Shown: positions 18,035 to 28,032 of the stretch, in pieces
How the letters are laid out: each line of letters starts with the position of its first letter
How positions within the stretch are numbered: the stretch's first letter is position 1
DNA from: Pelagomonas calceolata
Lineage: Eukaryota; Sar; Pelagophyceae; Pelagomonadales; Pelagomonadaceae
Length of the DNA stretch: 64,000 nt
NCBI GenBank assembly: GCA_918797485.1
Contig: CAKKNE010000005.1
Coordinates: 2,418,001 to 2,482,000, forward strand
Reading direction: 5' to 3'
Position numbers and translations under genes: made by a program
The notes under the pieces: generated by a model
Told to the model about the DNA's origin: nothing
The model's database searches: none
Seen by the model: the letters and a program-made list of their open reading frames with translations, nothing else

Positions 18035-21000
18035 TCAGTACATGGCCGTGCGCCAGTTCTGCTGCGGCGCGCCGTATTGCACGCGCGGCGGTTGCGGCAG
18101 GGGCACGGCGAACTGCCCCCCCGGGCCGACGCCCTGCGGGATGATGACCGTCATCATCTGGCCCGTGTTCGGCGCGCGGACCATGAGCTGCATGCCCGGG
18201 CCATGGCCGGCCGGCACTAACACCGGAAAGGTGCCGGCCGGCATGGCCATCTGCACCGGCCGTTGCGGTACCGGCGGAGGCGGCGCCTGGTACTGTTGAG
18301 GTTGCTGGTAGGCCGGAGGAGCAGGAGGGGGCGCTACACTTCCAGCCGGGCGCCGTCGCACGACTCGACTGTTCTCGTTGTGGATATTGACCTGCAAAGC
18401 CCCGGTCGGCGGCGGCTGCTGGATGCGAGCTGAGCGAGCCGCGGCCCCAAACCTCACCTCAAAAGGAATGCCCGGCAACCGCACAACAGCGTTCGGGTTC
18501 GATCTCACGGCCGCTTCCAGGATCGACGCCGTGGCATTGTCGTAGGCCGTCCACACACCCCGACTATCTTGGTGCTCATAAATAGCGCATTGTTGGACGG
18601 GAGCGGCCACGGCCGTGGGCTGCGGCACGGGAACCGGAGGCGGCGGAGGAGGTGAAGGCGCCTTCGGCGACGCAGGCGGCGTGGGAGGGTCGGGGTCGTC
18701 CACGACCCCGTCGCCGTCGGGCTCCGATTGAGTGTCCGCTATCACGTCGATGGGCGCCTCCGGGTCCTCCAACGCATCTGGGAGCGTCACCCACGCCTGA
18801 GCTAGTCTCTTATAATTCCCGGAGCACTCCTTCTTGATGCCGTCCTTCAATACAGTAGTATACTTCCTCTGGTAGGCCGCCGCAATCGCCAGAGCGTCAC
18901 ATTTGTCCGAGCCACCCAACACGCGACACACGACCTTATCCGAAGTACCTAAACCAACGAAGGCCTTGCGAATGCGCATCGCGTAGTAGTCCGCGGGCGG
19001 CAGCAGTAACGCCTGGAGACACTTCTTCAAATTTTTTTGGCCGACCTTCGCGATCTGACTTTCTAGAGATCTATTATATTTCTTTTCATAGGCAGAACGT
19101 AGCGCCGCGTTCTGGTTCGGCGAGTTCTTCGCTAGGATGGAGATGAACTTTTCGTCATCAGTAGAACCCCACCGACTGACCCCTTTGTGGAGCTCGTCGG
19201 CCTGTTCTTTTGCTAGCTTTTCGTTCACTGGTGCTGTCTCATTGCGTTCTCCTTTGAGTAATTCTAAAGCTAAAGTGCGGTTGGAGCCATGTAATTCAGA
19301 ACGTAACCGATCGACGAGCGGCTTGTCGTGCTTGCCCTCCCATCTAGCTTTAGCTGCTCGAACGCGAGCTTGGGATCTTCCTACAAGAAACTCAATAATA
19401 GCGACGGCGTCGGCGCCGAGCCCATCCATGGCTGAATCCAAGGCTCGCACGTCGGCATCTTCCGGCGATTCGACCAGATACGTCATGAAGAGCCTATACC
19501 AGCCTGTGGTCTCCGATCTCAATCTCTTTAGTAGTGGTTTGTCCCGTTGTTCGTAGTAGGCTGCCGCTACTTTCTGTAAATGCGGTTTCGAGCGAGAACA
19601 CAACAACGCGATCAATTTCCCGTCGGACGTGCCCCACCCATGGCAGCAGTTGTAGATCTCCTGGGCGTCCACATCGGCCATCATGCACTCCACGGAGTTG
19701 TGTTCCACTAGTAAGTCATCTAGTAGAGCATCTAAATCAGTGCAAGTGTCTACGTCGACATTTGTCTTAACCTCAAGATGTTGCGCCGGATCTTCCAAAG
19801 CCGAGATCCAGGCCGTGGCCGCTTTCAGGAAGTTGCCCTTGATGTTGGCTCGTAGGGCGTCTTTGAGAGTACGCGTATACTTCCGCTGGTACGCGTCGGC
19901 CACTTGGAGCATCGACGGCTTCGAGGCGTGGTCCAACCCACCCAATATTCTGATTAAAACTTTATCGTCGGCGCCCCAGCCCTTCATGGCCTTTTCGAGG
20001 CGCATGGCCAAGAACTCCTCCGGCGGCACCAATAAAGCAGATAATGCCAAAAAGAACTTCTTGCCGCACTTGGCCTCCAGCGCTTTCTTTAATGATTTAT
20101 TATATGTACTCTCGTAGATCTCCTGGATGAGTTTCACTTCATCTGGTGGAGAAGTAAGTAACCAATCCACAATCCGGTCCTGCGCGGATCGATACCGTGA
20201 GGCGCGTGGACTCTCTGGTGATCACGAAGACGCCATCGACGCGACGAGGCATCGCGTCGGCGCCGTCGACGCGAACTTGAAGTTCGGAAACGTTCAGAAA
20301 CGGACGCTGAGTCACTCACTTCGTGAAAATTCTGGAACATGTTCTTCGTGCATTCATGATGTAACCTCTCGGCGTGGTGCGCCGCGCGCTTCTTGTCCAC
20401 CGGGCCCGTCCAGTTCCTCTTGCCTTTGAGGATCTCCAGGATCAGGTGTTTCAAATCCTTGAACAGCATGCCTAGTTCCTTTCCGATGTAGTCGAAGAGG
20501 GCCTTGTCTCGGCGCCCTTCCCAGCACTTCTTTCCTGCCTCTAGTTGTTCTGGGCTTCTAGTCATACATAATTCAATGAGGGCGTTTTCGTCGCAGCCCA
20601 TGCCGTGGCACGCCGCGTGGATGACATCTGCCACATATTCATCCGGATCTGAGAGAGCGTGGCCCATCATCCGCCCGTAGTCGCTACCCGTTTTACTTTT
20701 GACGTCTTTGCAGAGGTCCCTATCAAATTTCGCTCTGTACTGTTGCTTCGTTCTGTTTAACGATGCCTTCGTTCTCGTACAGAGTACCGCGATCAGCTTC
20801 GAGTTGTCGCACCCCGAAAAGCCACCCTTCAGGATGCCCGCGTGCATCGCATCCCTAGCCATGGTCGCGTCCATCTCGGCGATGCGATCTTTCAACATGT
20901 TATTTATCTTCTGCAATCGGCGGCAGCACTCCTTCTTGGTCTCGGGGTCGTCGAGCGAGCCCCGCGCGGCGACGATCTTCGCGACCGTCGTGTTGCGCAG

Positions 21001-21042
21001 CCGCGTCTTCTCGTCGAGCATGACCTGGGACATGGCGGCCAT
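18035..21042 (-). CDS. Octad annexin with Pro-rich C-terminal tail (two exons)
   Basis: Exons 21042-20320 and 20179-18035, intron 20319-20180 (GTGAGT donor, CAG acceptor), giving 955 residues; the join restores the annexin repeat as NFHE|DRIVDWLL. Eight annexin repeats in two tetrads are visible. Examples: FSGCDNSKLIAVLCTRT (1), HGMGCDENALIELCMTRS (2), MKGWGADDKVLIRILGG (4), HGWGTSDGKLIALLCS (5), SRWGSTDDEKFISILAKNS (7), FVGLGTSDKVVCRVLGGS (8). The GxG(A/T)D loops are calcium-binding type. Annexins bind acidic phospholipids in a calcium-dependent way; an octad layout is known from ANXA6. After the core come a Pro-rich linker and a Gly/Pro/Gln tail (QQPQQYQAPPPPVPQ). A truncated paralogue lies at 50917-51576. 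Confidence 0.9.
20180..20319 (-). other. Intron in annexin gene (introner-like family B)
   Basis: 140 nt, GT-AG. It shares CGATGGCGTCTTC and a 3' part (GAGTCCACGCGC ... CCGCGCAG) with the CCCH-gene intron at 23251-23346, although the host genes are unrelated. No clear target-site duplication remains. Confidence 0.6.
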
Positions 21043-21501
21043 GGTGAGCTTGGGATGCCTGTTCAGCTGCTCCGGTGCGTGGCGGAGCGCGCGCTTCGCG
21101 CCCTGGCTGCGCGGTGTGTTTGTTATGGCGTGGCGAGCTTGGCGTGCGCGGGGGGCAGCTTTACGCCCCGTCCGTGGCCCAACTCCTCGGGATTTCGAGC
21201 CGGAGAGCTCGAGCTAAAAAGTTGGCGCGGGTCGCGCGCCCGGCATTTTCCTCGGTTGCCAGTCCGCGGGAAACTGCTAAAGCACGGCTCCTCGGAGCGG
21301 GAGATGCATCCTCGGCCGGGGGGCGCGGCCGCGAGACGCGCGCGAGACGCGCGGTCACCGCGGCCTGCAGCAGGAGGCTAGTCCTAGCACCGTAACATAA
21401 TCAGCAGGAGGCTAGCCGCAGGACATTCAGGGGGGACGCGGCCCCGCGCGGGCGAGACGCGGCGCGAGTGTATAAACGAGTCACATGCTTAGTCGTATAG
21501 C
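21043..21501. other. Intergenic region, CCCH 3' flank / annexin 5' flank
   Basis: 459 bp. A CAGCAGGAGGCTAG segment occurs twice (about 21368 and 21402), the first running into a copy of the 3'-flank element at 21378-21396. The rest is very GC-rich and featureless. Confidence 0.4.
21378..21396 (-). promoter_or_regulatory. 3'-flank element (after CCCH gene)
   Basis: In minus sense GTTACGGTGCTAGGACTAG, 106 bp after the CCCH stop; identical to the cores at 24721-24790. Confidence 0.5.
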
Positions 21502-24318
21502 TCAGTAGAAGTTCTGCGGCGGCGGCTGCATTTGCTGCGGCGGCACGGGTGGCATCGGCGGCGGCGCAAACTGCTGCGGCGGTGGATAACCTACAGGCGC
21601 GCCGTACGACGAAGGCGGCGGCCCCTGGCCGTAGAAGCCGCCCTGGTTGTTGTACTCGGCGGCGAAGCGCCCGTCGGCCGGCGCCGCGCCCTGCATGTAG
21701 CCGCCGCCGCGCATCGCACTGTAGGAGCGCACGGGCGGCTGGAGCGTATTTTGACGAGGTGGGTAGCTCCTATCCACAGCACCGGCGAAGTCCGGCGGCG
21801 GGCCCGGCTGGTACGGCTGCGCCGTCGCGTTGAACGAGTTCGACCGTTCCGCTCGAGGTCGCGGCGGCGGCGGGCCTCTCCTACCCAACTCCAACCGCTG
21901 TAACGCCGCAAAGTCCGCCTCAGCTCTCGCTCTTTGAGCGTCGATCTTCTCGCGCTGCTTCATCAGTTCGTCCCGTTCCCGCTCGCGCTGGGCCTTGGCC
22001 GCGTCTTCTCTCTTTACAACCTCTTCTCGTTCCCGCCGCATCTTCGCCACGCGCCGGCGCTCGTCCAGAGCTTTTGCTTGTTCTTCGGCCAAGGCTTTTC
22101 TTTCGGCCGCTAACGCGTCCCGAGCTTCACTTACTGCTTTGGCCTCGGCCGCGAGCTTCTGGTGCTCCGCTTCGACGTTTTTGCGCGCTTCTACGACTCT
22201 TGAGTCGACGCGGGGCTCCCTCGGTGAAGCTACTCGTGACGGCGCCTCCCTTGCCAGAGGTGCGCCGTGGGCGAACCGACACTTCGCCCCGAAGACGCAC
22301 GACCCTTCCTGCTTCCACCTTCTACAGAGCCCGGCGCCGTCCTTGTCGCCCTGCGTGGCCACGTTGCGTTGCGCCCGCGGACTCTTCTTCGGCGGCTCCG
22401 AGCTGTAGGGTACATCATGTCTATCTCGACACTTCGCCCCGAATCTACACTGGCCCGTGTCCCTATAGACCTTGCAGACGCGCTGCTTTTCAGCTTTCAC
22501 AGGTACTTCGACGGTCCGGCCCTTCTTCTTCTCTGATGACGGTTGAGTCCCCCATTTCTTGAGGGCGTTGCGCACGACCCTCCTAGTCTTCTTGTCGACG
22601 GCCATCTCCTCGTAGTCCGCGTCGTCGAGCAGTGCTAGAGCCTCCATGTCGATCTCGTTTTCTTGGAGGAGCGGCACGAGCCACGCGTAGTCCTGGTACA
22701 AGCCCGAATCTCTCAAAAATGAATCGACGGAAGGCATCTTGTTGCCGTGCTGTTGCTTCATGAGTAAGCGGATCGCTTTTCTATCTTTTTTCCGGATCGC
22801 CTCCTGGACGTCGCCGCCGTAAGGCAAACTCTTGGCCTTCTCCTTCTTGATGCGCTCATCTGCTCTCTCATTCACCTTCTTCTGTTCGAGCTTCTCCCTC
22901 CTCTTAGTCTCCTTGTCCTTCTTTGGTAATTGGGTGGGCGGCCGGTCGTCTTGCCGATCCGCGACGATATTCAGCTTCCGCGAGTTAGACGGTGCCAACT
23001 GAAATTCGAGGGGCCCGCCGTACTTGGCCGGCTTTTTCACGACGATGCCGTACTTCTCGGCTCTAGTAGCGATCCACTGGCCCGCGCCGGAGCCCTTCCT
23101 CGGGATGTCGGGATGGGCCTTGTAGAAGGCGTTCAAGTGGTTGGAACGCAAGGGACCGGTGGCCTGGATGTGTTTCCTAACGGTATCCATGAATTGGATG
23201 TCCTCTTCGGGTATCTCCGGGGCCTTGGCGTCCTTCTTGTCCTTCTTCTCCTGCGCGGGGACCGACGCCGTCGCGCGTAGACTCCCTGACGGCCGCGTCG
23301 ACGGGGTTGAGGCGACGTGGTCTCATGAAGACGCCATCGCGGCGACCGCGTCGGGACGCCGGGGCCGCGCCTTCTTCTCCTTCTTCTTCTTGTCAGGCTT
23401 CTGGGCCTGGGCGGCCTTCTGGCGCGCTTCTATTGCGGCTCTATAGGCCGCCTTGGCCGCGGCGCCCGTCAATGGTTTGGGCTTGTCTTCGAGGGCCTTT
23501 TTGGCCTTATTGGCGGCGTTGGCCGCTTCAGAAGCGGCGTCGCCCTTGGCCTTTGCTTTCGCGTAGGCTTCGGCCGCGTCCTCTTCGTTATTGTCATCAG
23601 CGACTCCTTCTAGTAAAGGGGACTTGCAGGGCTTGCACGTGACGTCGGCGGCGCGCGGCTCGGAGGCGTCTCCACTTGACTCTTGGGGCGGCGGCGGCGG
23701 CGGCGCGCGGCCCGCGGCCATGGCCGCGACGGCCGCCGCCGCGGCCTTGTCGTGCGCCGCCATGCCGTCCTGAGGAGCGTCCTCGGTCGCCATCTTCGTA
23801 GACTCGTCGGCTTTGGCGACCTCGGCCGCGAGGGTCGCCTTGAGTTTATCAATCGTCGCCGGCGGCGCCGGCTCGGACGCGGCCCAGCCGTCTTCCTTGG
23901 TGCTGTTTCCTAGGATGCTGGGCGCCGGGCCCGCCGGCACTCCGAGGATGCTCGGCGGCGGCCCCGCCGGCGCCGGCGCCGGCGGAGGAGGCGCCCGCTT
24001 GTCCTGCTCGGCGACGAGGTCCGACAGCGACCGGCGCGTCGGCGCCGCCGCGGCCGCCGCCGCGAGGGCCTCGGCGGGCTCGGGCGCCGGCGCCGGGGGC
24101 GCGGGCGCGGGCGCTGCCGCGGGCGCCGGCGCCGGGGGCGCGGGCGCGGGCGCCGCCGGGGGCGCCTCGCCCCGCTCCTTCGCGGTGCGCCACGCCATGA
24201 TCGTCCGGATCGCCTCGCGGTCCTGGGCCTTGGCCGCGGCCTGGACGTCGCCGCCGTAGGGGAGGTCCGCGGCTGTAGTGGAGCCGTTTGCGGCGCCCGG
24301 GGCGGGCGGCGCGGACAT
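21502..24318 (-). CDS. CCCH zinc-finger RNA-binding-type protein with SAM-like domain (two exons)
   Basis: Two exons: 24318-23347 and 23250-21502 if the GTCGCC donor is used (906 residues), with the CAG acceptor at 23251. Exon 1 is Ala/Pro-rich. Exon 2 has a winged-helix/OST-like segment (FMDTVRKHIQATGPLRSNHL), a SAM-like helical domain (SFLRDSGLYQDYAWLVPLLQ), two CCCH fingers (CKVYRDTGQCRFGAKCRDRH and CRRWKQEGSCVFGAKCRFAH), a long coiled coil and a Pro/Gln/Tyr tail. A motif LPYGGDVQ...(D/K)R(E/K)AIR occurs twice, once per exon. It probably binds RNA and may organise mRNP granules. The donor is uncertain: a GC donor (AAG|GCGCGG) 24 nt earlier also keeps the frame. Confidence 0.75.
23251..23346 (-). 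other. Intron in CCCH gene (introner-like family B, with duplicated flank)
   Basis: If GT-AG, 96 nt. The inserted segment is preceded and followed by GAGAAGAA, an 8-base direct repeat that could be a target-site duplication (caution: the exon is Lys/Glu-repetitive). It shares CGATGGCGTCTTC and the CCGCGCAG end with the annexin intron. Its left end, GGCGCGGCCCCGGCGTCCC, resembles the start of the insertion in the small zinc gene near 54650. Confidence 0.55.
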
Positions 24319-24497
24319 TTTGGCTGGATCTATCTAGTGACCTCTCCCTTGCTATCTCCGCGAGCAGGAGCCGAGGGAGCGAACCGGCGAGCTGATCTGT
24401 GCTTTGTTGAGCACTGGCGCGTTGTGATGAGCGCGCAATAACTTGTGTTGCCCTAATCACGCCCAGCGGGGTGCGACCTCGCGACGCCCTCCAGGTT

Positions 24498-24521
24498 TGC
24501 TAGTGTGTTACTGGCCGCTAG
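24498..24521 (-). promoter_or_regulatory. CTAG palindrome, copy 7
   Basis: GCTAGTGT, eight bases, then CCGCTAGC; 180 bp upstream of the CCCH start. Confidence 0.5.
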
Positions 24522-24588
24522 CAATTAAGGTCGCCGCGGGAAGTCGCGGGGACAAGTTGATTGAACGGGCGAACGTTGTACATTGTTC

Positions 24589-24610
24589 GGGGGGGGGGGG
24601 GGGGGGGGGG
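24589..24610. repeat. Poly-G tract (22 G)
   Basis: An uninterrupted run of 22 guanines in the CCCH upstream flank. It could form a G-quadruplex or be a sequencing/assembly-sensitive homopolymer. Confidence 0.8.
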
Positions 24611-24673
24611 TGCCGAGGCGGTTCTGCTTAGAAGGAGGTATTCTGTTATGAAAGAAGCGGCCCGCGCCCGCCG

Positions 24674-24790
24674 CCGATGAATCGGCGACGCGCGGTGTCT
24701 CCCCCCCAGGGGCTACGCCCACTAGTCCTAGCACCGTAACATCGACTTCACAAATTCCGCGCTCCGCCCACTAGTCCTAGCACCGTAACA
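24674..24790 (-). repeat. 3'-flank element, long copy plus short tandem copy (after P4H gene)
   Basis: In minus sense, beginning about 40 bp after the 2OG-oxygenase stop, GTTACGGTGCTAGGACTAG occurs twice, 49 bp apart. The distal copy extends through GGGGCTACGCCC and GACGCGCGGTGTCT to a GCCGAT-GA-ATCGGC hairpin. About 60 bases match 50908-50970 on the opposite strand with few differences. Confidence 0.65.
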
Positions 24791-24830
24791 ATGACGACAA
24801 AAAAATAGATAACAACATCCCCTTACTCAC

Positions 24831-25634
24831 TCACTGGTACACGACGTCCGTGCGCAACAGGTACTTGACGCCGCCCGTGACCGGCGCGCCCGCGTGCGTC
24901 AGGCACCGCTGGCCGTGCGCGTGGAGCAGCACCGCGCCGTCCGTCGGCGGAAACGCGAAGAGCACGTCTGGCTTTTCGTGGTCCCGGAAGAACGTCGTCG
25001 CGCCGCCCTCGCACGCGCTCAGGTATAATAACACGGTAAACTCCGTGCGGCCCCGCGGAAGAATCTCCGCGCCGTCGACGTGGCGGCCGAAGCGCTGGCC
25101 CTCACTATAACGGTAGAGCCTCAAATTTGGATTGCAGGCCACGGGCTTCTTCCCATATAACGTATCCGGCAGCAAGGGCCGGATCCGCCTAAAAATCGCC
25201 TCCGCGGCGGCGTCGTCCCGTAATGACAACCTTCCATGGAAGCGCTCGGCCGTGCCCGCCGTCCGCTTGCTCTGTATATCCTTGAACCCGGGTCGCTGGG
25301 GCGGCTCGTCCCCCGGGGCCCATCGGCCGTCCGGCCCCGGCTTCGGCGGCATAGTAGCCATCTCGCCGAAGGCGATCCAGGCGTAGCACTCCTCGGCCGT
25401 CAGCGCATTAGAGGCCGTGACGACGCAGGGGCCGACGGCGTCGTGGACGCGCACGGCGCCCGTGGCGTCGAGCGTGGACGGCGGCTGCTCTGCTTGTTCG
25501 GAAATCGGGAAGTACTCGTCCGTCGGCGGCAGGATGGGTAAAAAAGCGGGCAGCTTGACCGGCTTCGGCGGCGCGTTGGCCAGCCAGGCGCCCGACCGCG
25601 GGGGCGCGGTTCCCGTTCGCTGCTTTTTGCCCAT
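24831..25634 (-). CDS. Fe(II)/2-oxoglutarate-dependent dioxygenase, prolyl 4-hydroxylase-like
   Basis: 267 residues from ATG 25634 (MGKKQRTGTAPPRSG). The double-stranded beta-helix Fe/2OG site is visible: LRLYRYSEGQRFGRHVDGAE (His and Asp of HxD), TEFTVLLYLSACEGGATTFF, and the distal His in LLHAHGQRCLTHAGAPV with the following Lys (GGVKYLLRTDVVYQ). This is the P4Hc/2OG-FeII_Oxy_3 layout. No signal peptide, so a cytosolic or nuclear protein/nucleic-acid hydroxylase rather than a collagen-type ER enzyme. The upstream open frame to 25751 starts with hydrophobic non-conserved residues and probably is 5' UTR. Confidence 0.85.
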   Translation of the reverse strand: MGKKQRTGTAPPRSGAWLANAPPKPVKLPAFLPILPPTDEYFPISEQAEQPPSTLDATGAVRVHDAVGPCVVTASNALTAEECYAWIAFGEMATMPPKPGPDGRWAPGDEPPQRPGFKDIQSKRTAGTAERFHGRLSLRDDAAAEAIFRRIRPLLPDTLYGKKPVACNPNLRLYRYSEGQRFGRHVDGAEILPRGRTEFTVLLYLSACEGGATTFFRDHEKPDVLFAFPPTDGAVLLHAHGQRCLTHAGAPVTGGVKYLLRTDVVYQ

Positions 25635-25759
25635 TGTTTCTGGGCTGCAGCAAAGCGCTCGTCGGCTGCGACTTCTTCTCGCTGCGACACCACTGTAGTT
25701 GTGATCAATGTGCTCGTTTCCACGCCAATGACACGCCAAAAAAATAATCACAGAATGAT

Positions 25760-25782
25760 CCTAGTGTCACAAGCCCTCTAGC
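25760..25782 (-). promoter_or_regulatory. CTAG palindrome, copy 11 (degenerate)
   Basis: CCTAGTGT, nine bases, then CTCTAGC; 126 bp upstream of the 2OG-oxygenase start. Confidence 0.4.
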
Positions 25783-25883
25783 TGCGAAACGCGAACGCTG
25801 GGCGGTACTCGCTCAAGCTGGCTCATTGCCGAACCGACTCGTCACCGACTCAGAGATCAAATCAACAATTTTAGAGGCAAGGG

Positions 25884-26969
25884 TCAGCTCTCACAGACCC
25901 CACACGCGGACACGACCGCTTCAGATGAAACCGCGCCCGACGAGTCCCCCAGCTGCTCCAGCTCCTCGAAGACGTCGCCACCCTTCAGCACCCTCCCAAA
26001 GACGACGTGCTTCCCGTCGAGCCACGTACAATCACCCAAGGTAACAAAAAACTGCGACTTGTTCGAGTCGGGACCGCTGTTCGCCATCGACAGCAACCCC
26101 CTATCAGCGTGGGAGAAGGGGAACGCCTCATCCGCGAAAGCCCCACCATAGATGGACACGCCGCCCGTGCCGTCTCCACTAGTAACGTCCCCGCCCTGGC
26201 AGCAGAAGCCCGGGATGATGCGGTGGAACGGCGAGCCCTTGTAACTCATCCCTTCAAAACCCTCGCACAAGCTCACGAAGTTCTTCACTGTCAAAGGCAC
26301 GTCGTCGCCGAACAGGCCGAACTCGACCCTTCCTTTAAATTCTCCCTCTATATCTATATCGAAGAACACCCTATCTGTTACTGTGGCTTTGGCAGCATCA
26401 CCCTCGTCCCGCAAAAAGCCGTCCCAGTACTCCCTTGACCCCGAAGCCTTCTGCACATCCAACACGAGTTGATTCTCTTCGAGCGACCAGAACGAGTCGT
26501 CTCTATCAATGTCGCCCCCGAGGTCGCCCTCCAATACTATATCTCCGGAGACCGTCGCTAGTATCGAGCTTCGCGACGGGTAGTCTACTTTGATTTGTTT
26601 CGTAGATGTCCCTTCGGCGACGGGCGCCGCCACGGTGATAGAACTCTCGGTCTGCTGCCAGACGTACGTCTTGCCGCCGCCCTCCCTCTTGCCCACTTCG
26701 CTCCCGCCGTAGGCATCGTACGGCGATGTGAGTGCGTCGTCGCCGCCCCCCAACTGCGCCATCAATTCGTCGAAGCCGGGGCCCGCCGGCATGTCGTCGT
26801 ACGACAGGTTCGGCGCTCCTGGTAATTCATCTGTTGGATCTTTGTTGTTGGGATCGCTCTTGTAGGCGTCCACATCAAAGTCGTCCGACGCTCTGCGTAT
26901 TATTCTGGTGCGCGTCGGTGGCGTGAGGGCAGCACTCGTGATCAGCACCGCGAGGCATCTGAGCGCCAT
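25884..26969 (-). CDS. CS-domain cyclophilin-type peptidyl-prolyl isomerase, probably plastid
   Basis: 361 residues from ATG 26969 (MALRCLAVLITSAALTPP), whose SAALTP site resembles a plastid signal/transit junction. Residues about 90-195 form a CS/p23-NudC-like domain (YVWQQTESSITVAAPV, WSLEENQLVLDV, WDGFL). Residues about 195-361 are a cyclophilin: FHRIIPGFCCQGGD carries the catalytic Arg and Phe, SMANSGPDSNKSQFFVT the Gln/Phe strand, and TWLDGKHVVFG the Trp that confers cyclosporin binding. The Met usual in FMxQGGD is Cys here. The family's role is proline isomerisation in folding; the CS domain suggests a chaperone link. The frame remains open to 27533 but overlaps the neighbour's promoter. 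Confidence 0.85.
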   Translation of the reverse strand: MALRCLAVLITSAALTPPTRTRIIRRASDDFDVDAYKSDPNNKDPTDELPGAPNLSYDDMPAGPGFDELMAQLGGGDDALTSPYDAYGGSEVGKREGGGKTYVWQQTESSITVAAPVAEGTSTKQIKVDYPSRSSILATVSGDIVLEGDLGGDIDRDDSFWSLEENQLVLDVQKASGSREYWDGFLRDEGDAAKATVTDRVFFDIDIEGEFKGRVEFGLFGDDVPLTVKNFVSLCEGFEGMSYKGSPFHRIIPGFCCQGGDVTSGDGTGGVSIYGGAFADEAFPFSHADRGLLSMANSGPDSNKSQFFVTLGDCTWLDGKHVVFGRVLKGGDVFEELEQLGDSSGAVSSEAVVSACGVCES

Positions 26970-27232
26970 CGTGCCGGCGGAGCGGTGCGTTACGAGCAGT
27001 TCTGGGCTCGCGTGGCTCCGTTGAAAGCTGTGATGATCGCTGTTGAACTCTGAGTCGGCAGCGGCTGCGTAAGACTGGGCAGAGCTCGAGGCGGCGAGGC
27101 AGCACAGCGGAGAGCAGGCTTGGCAAGCGCCGCGACCGCTCACTCTTTCAACGCAGCTGGCCTTCCGTGGCTGCACACGACTCCCGCAAAGACGTTTCGG
27201 AGACCTCGGACGCGCGCTCGGCGCGGCAGCAC

Positions 27233-27784
27233 ATGTGCTCACCAGCAGCAAAGGACATGGCTGCAGCCTTGGACGAGGCAGACGCCGGAGAAATGCCGCC
27301 GCCGCCACCGGTAGCCAAGACGGCCACGAGCGACTACACCATCGGCGAGTTTGGGCTTGCGCCGCCGCCGCCGCCGACGCGCGCGGCGCTCGGCGCGGAC
27401 GTCTCAACAACGCTCGAGGCGCTCCAGACGTTGGTAAGGGTCGAGGAGGGCATGCCGCCCGTGAGCGCCGGCGGTTTGCAATCGCAGTTCCTGAAAGGGG
27501 ACGACCTCGAGAGCGTGACAAGGGCAACAACACGAGAACTGCCCGAGGGCTGGCGGTCGGTGCCGTCGGCCTCGCGGAAGGGCGAGGTGAGCTACGTCCA
27601 CGCCGCGACGGGCTTCAAGCAGTCGAGGTTCCCGACGGGGCCTCCGTCTGATTCCGCGGTGGAGAAATACCGAGCAGCCTTGAAGGCAAAGTCGAAGAAA
27701 CGGAAGGCCACGGCGCCTTTGCTGAAAAACGCGCCGACGGCGAACTGGCAGAGCTACCTCAAGAAGCAGGGGGCGAAGCGGTGA
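27233..27784 (+). CDS. WW-like domain small protein
   Basis: 183 residues from ATG 27233, or 175 from the better-context ATG 27257 (MAAALDEADAGEM). A WW-like fold lies at about residues 105-140 (LPEGWRSVPSASRKGEVSYV, then FPTGPP), with first Trp and closing Pro present but Phe/Tyr replacing the second Trp. The C-terminus is Lys-rich and nuclear-like (KAKSKKRKATAPLLKN), ending ANWQSYLKKQGAKR. Similar short WW proteins act in splicing complexes, but the assignment is only by analogy. Divergent from the cyclophilin. Confidence 0.6.
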   Translation: MCSPAAKDMAAALDEADAGEMPPPPPVAKTATSDYTIGEFGLAPPPPPTRAALGADVSTTLEALQTLVRVEEGMPPVSAGGLQSQFLKGDDLESVTRATTRELPEGWRSVPSASRKGEVSYVHAATGFKQSRFPTGPPSDSAVEKYRAALKAKSKKRKATAPLLKNAPTANWQSYLKKQGAKR

Positions 27785-28032
27785 CGGTGCGACGCGGCGT
27801 CGAAGCTCCGGGGTGCCTTCGCCTCGACGTTACAAAAACGGCAGAAAATGATAGGCGGCCAGGCCGGCCCAAAAGGGGCCCATGTCATGGCCTCGGCGCG
27901 CAGGGACTACCTGCCGGAGAGCGAGCGACGGAGCTATCCTACGCGGCCCGCGTGTTTATCGCGGGGCGCGCTTGGCTCGAGCGCGGTCATCCCTCGCAGG
28001 TCGCCTAGGTCGTAATTAATCACACACTCTTA

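Larger units (their letters stand above)
24319..24830. other. Repeat-rich intergenic region (P4H 3' flank / CCCH 5' flank)
   Basis: 512 bp holding CTAG palindrome copy 7 (24498-24521), a 22-base G run (24589-24610), and two copies of the 3'-flank element (24674-24741 and 24761-24790). No ORF of note. Confidence 0.5.

Noticed and set aside
24761-24790. CRISPR-like direct repeat with the copy at 24719
   Set aside because: Only two units, and copies are dispersed in 3' flanks of unrelated eukaryotic genes.
26970-27533. N-terminal extension of the cyclophilin frame
   Set aside because: It would cover the divergent promoter and the WW gene in antisense, and would bury the plastid signal peptide.
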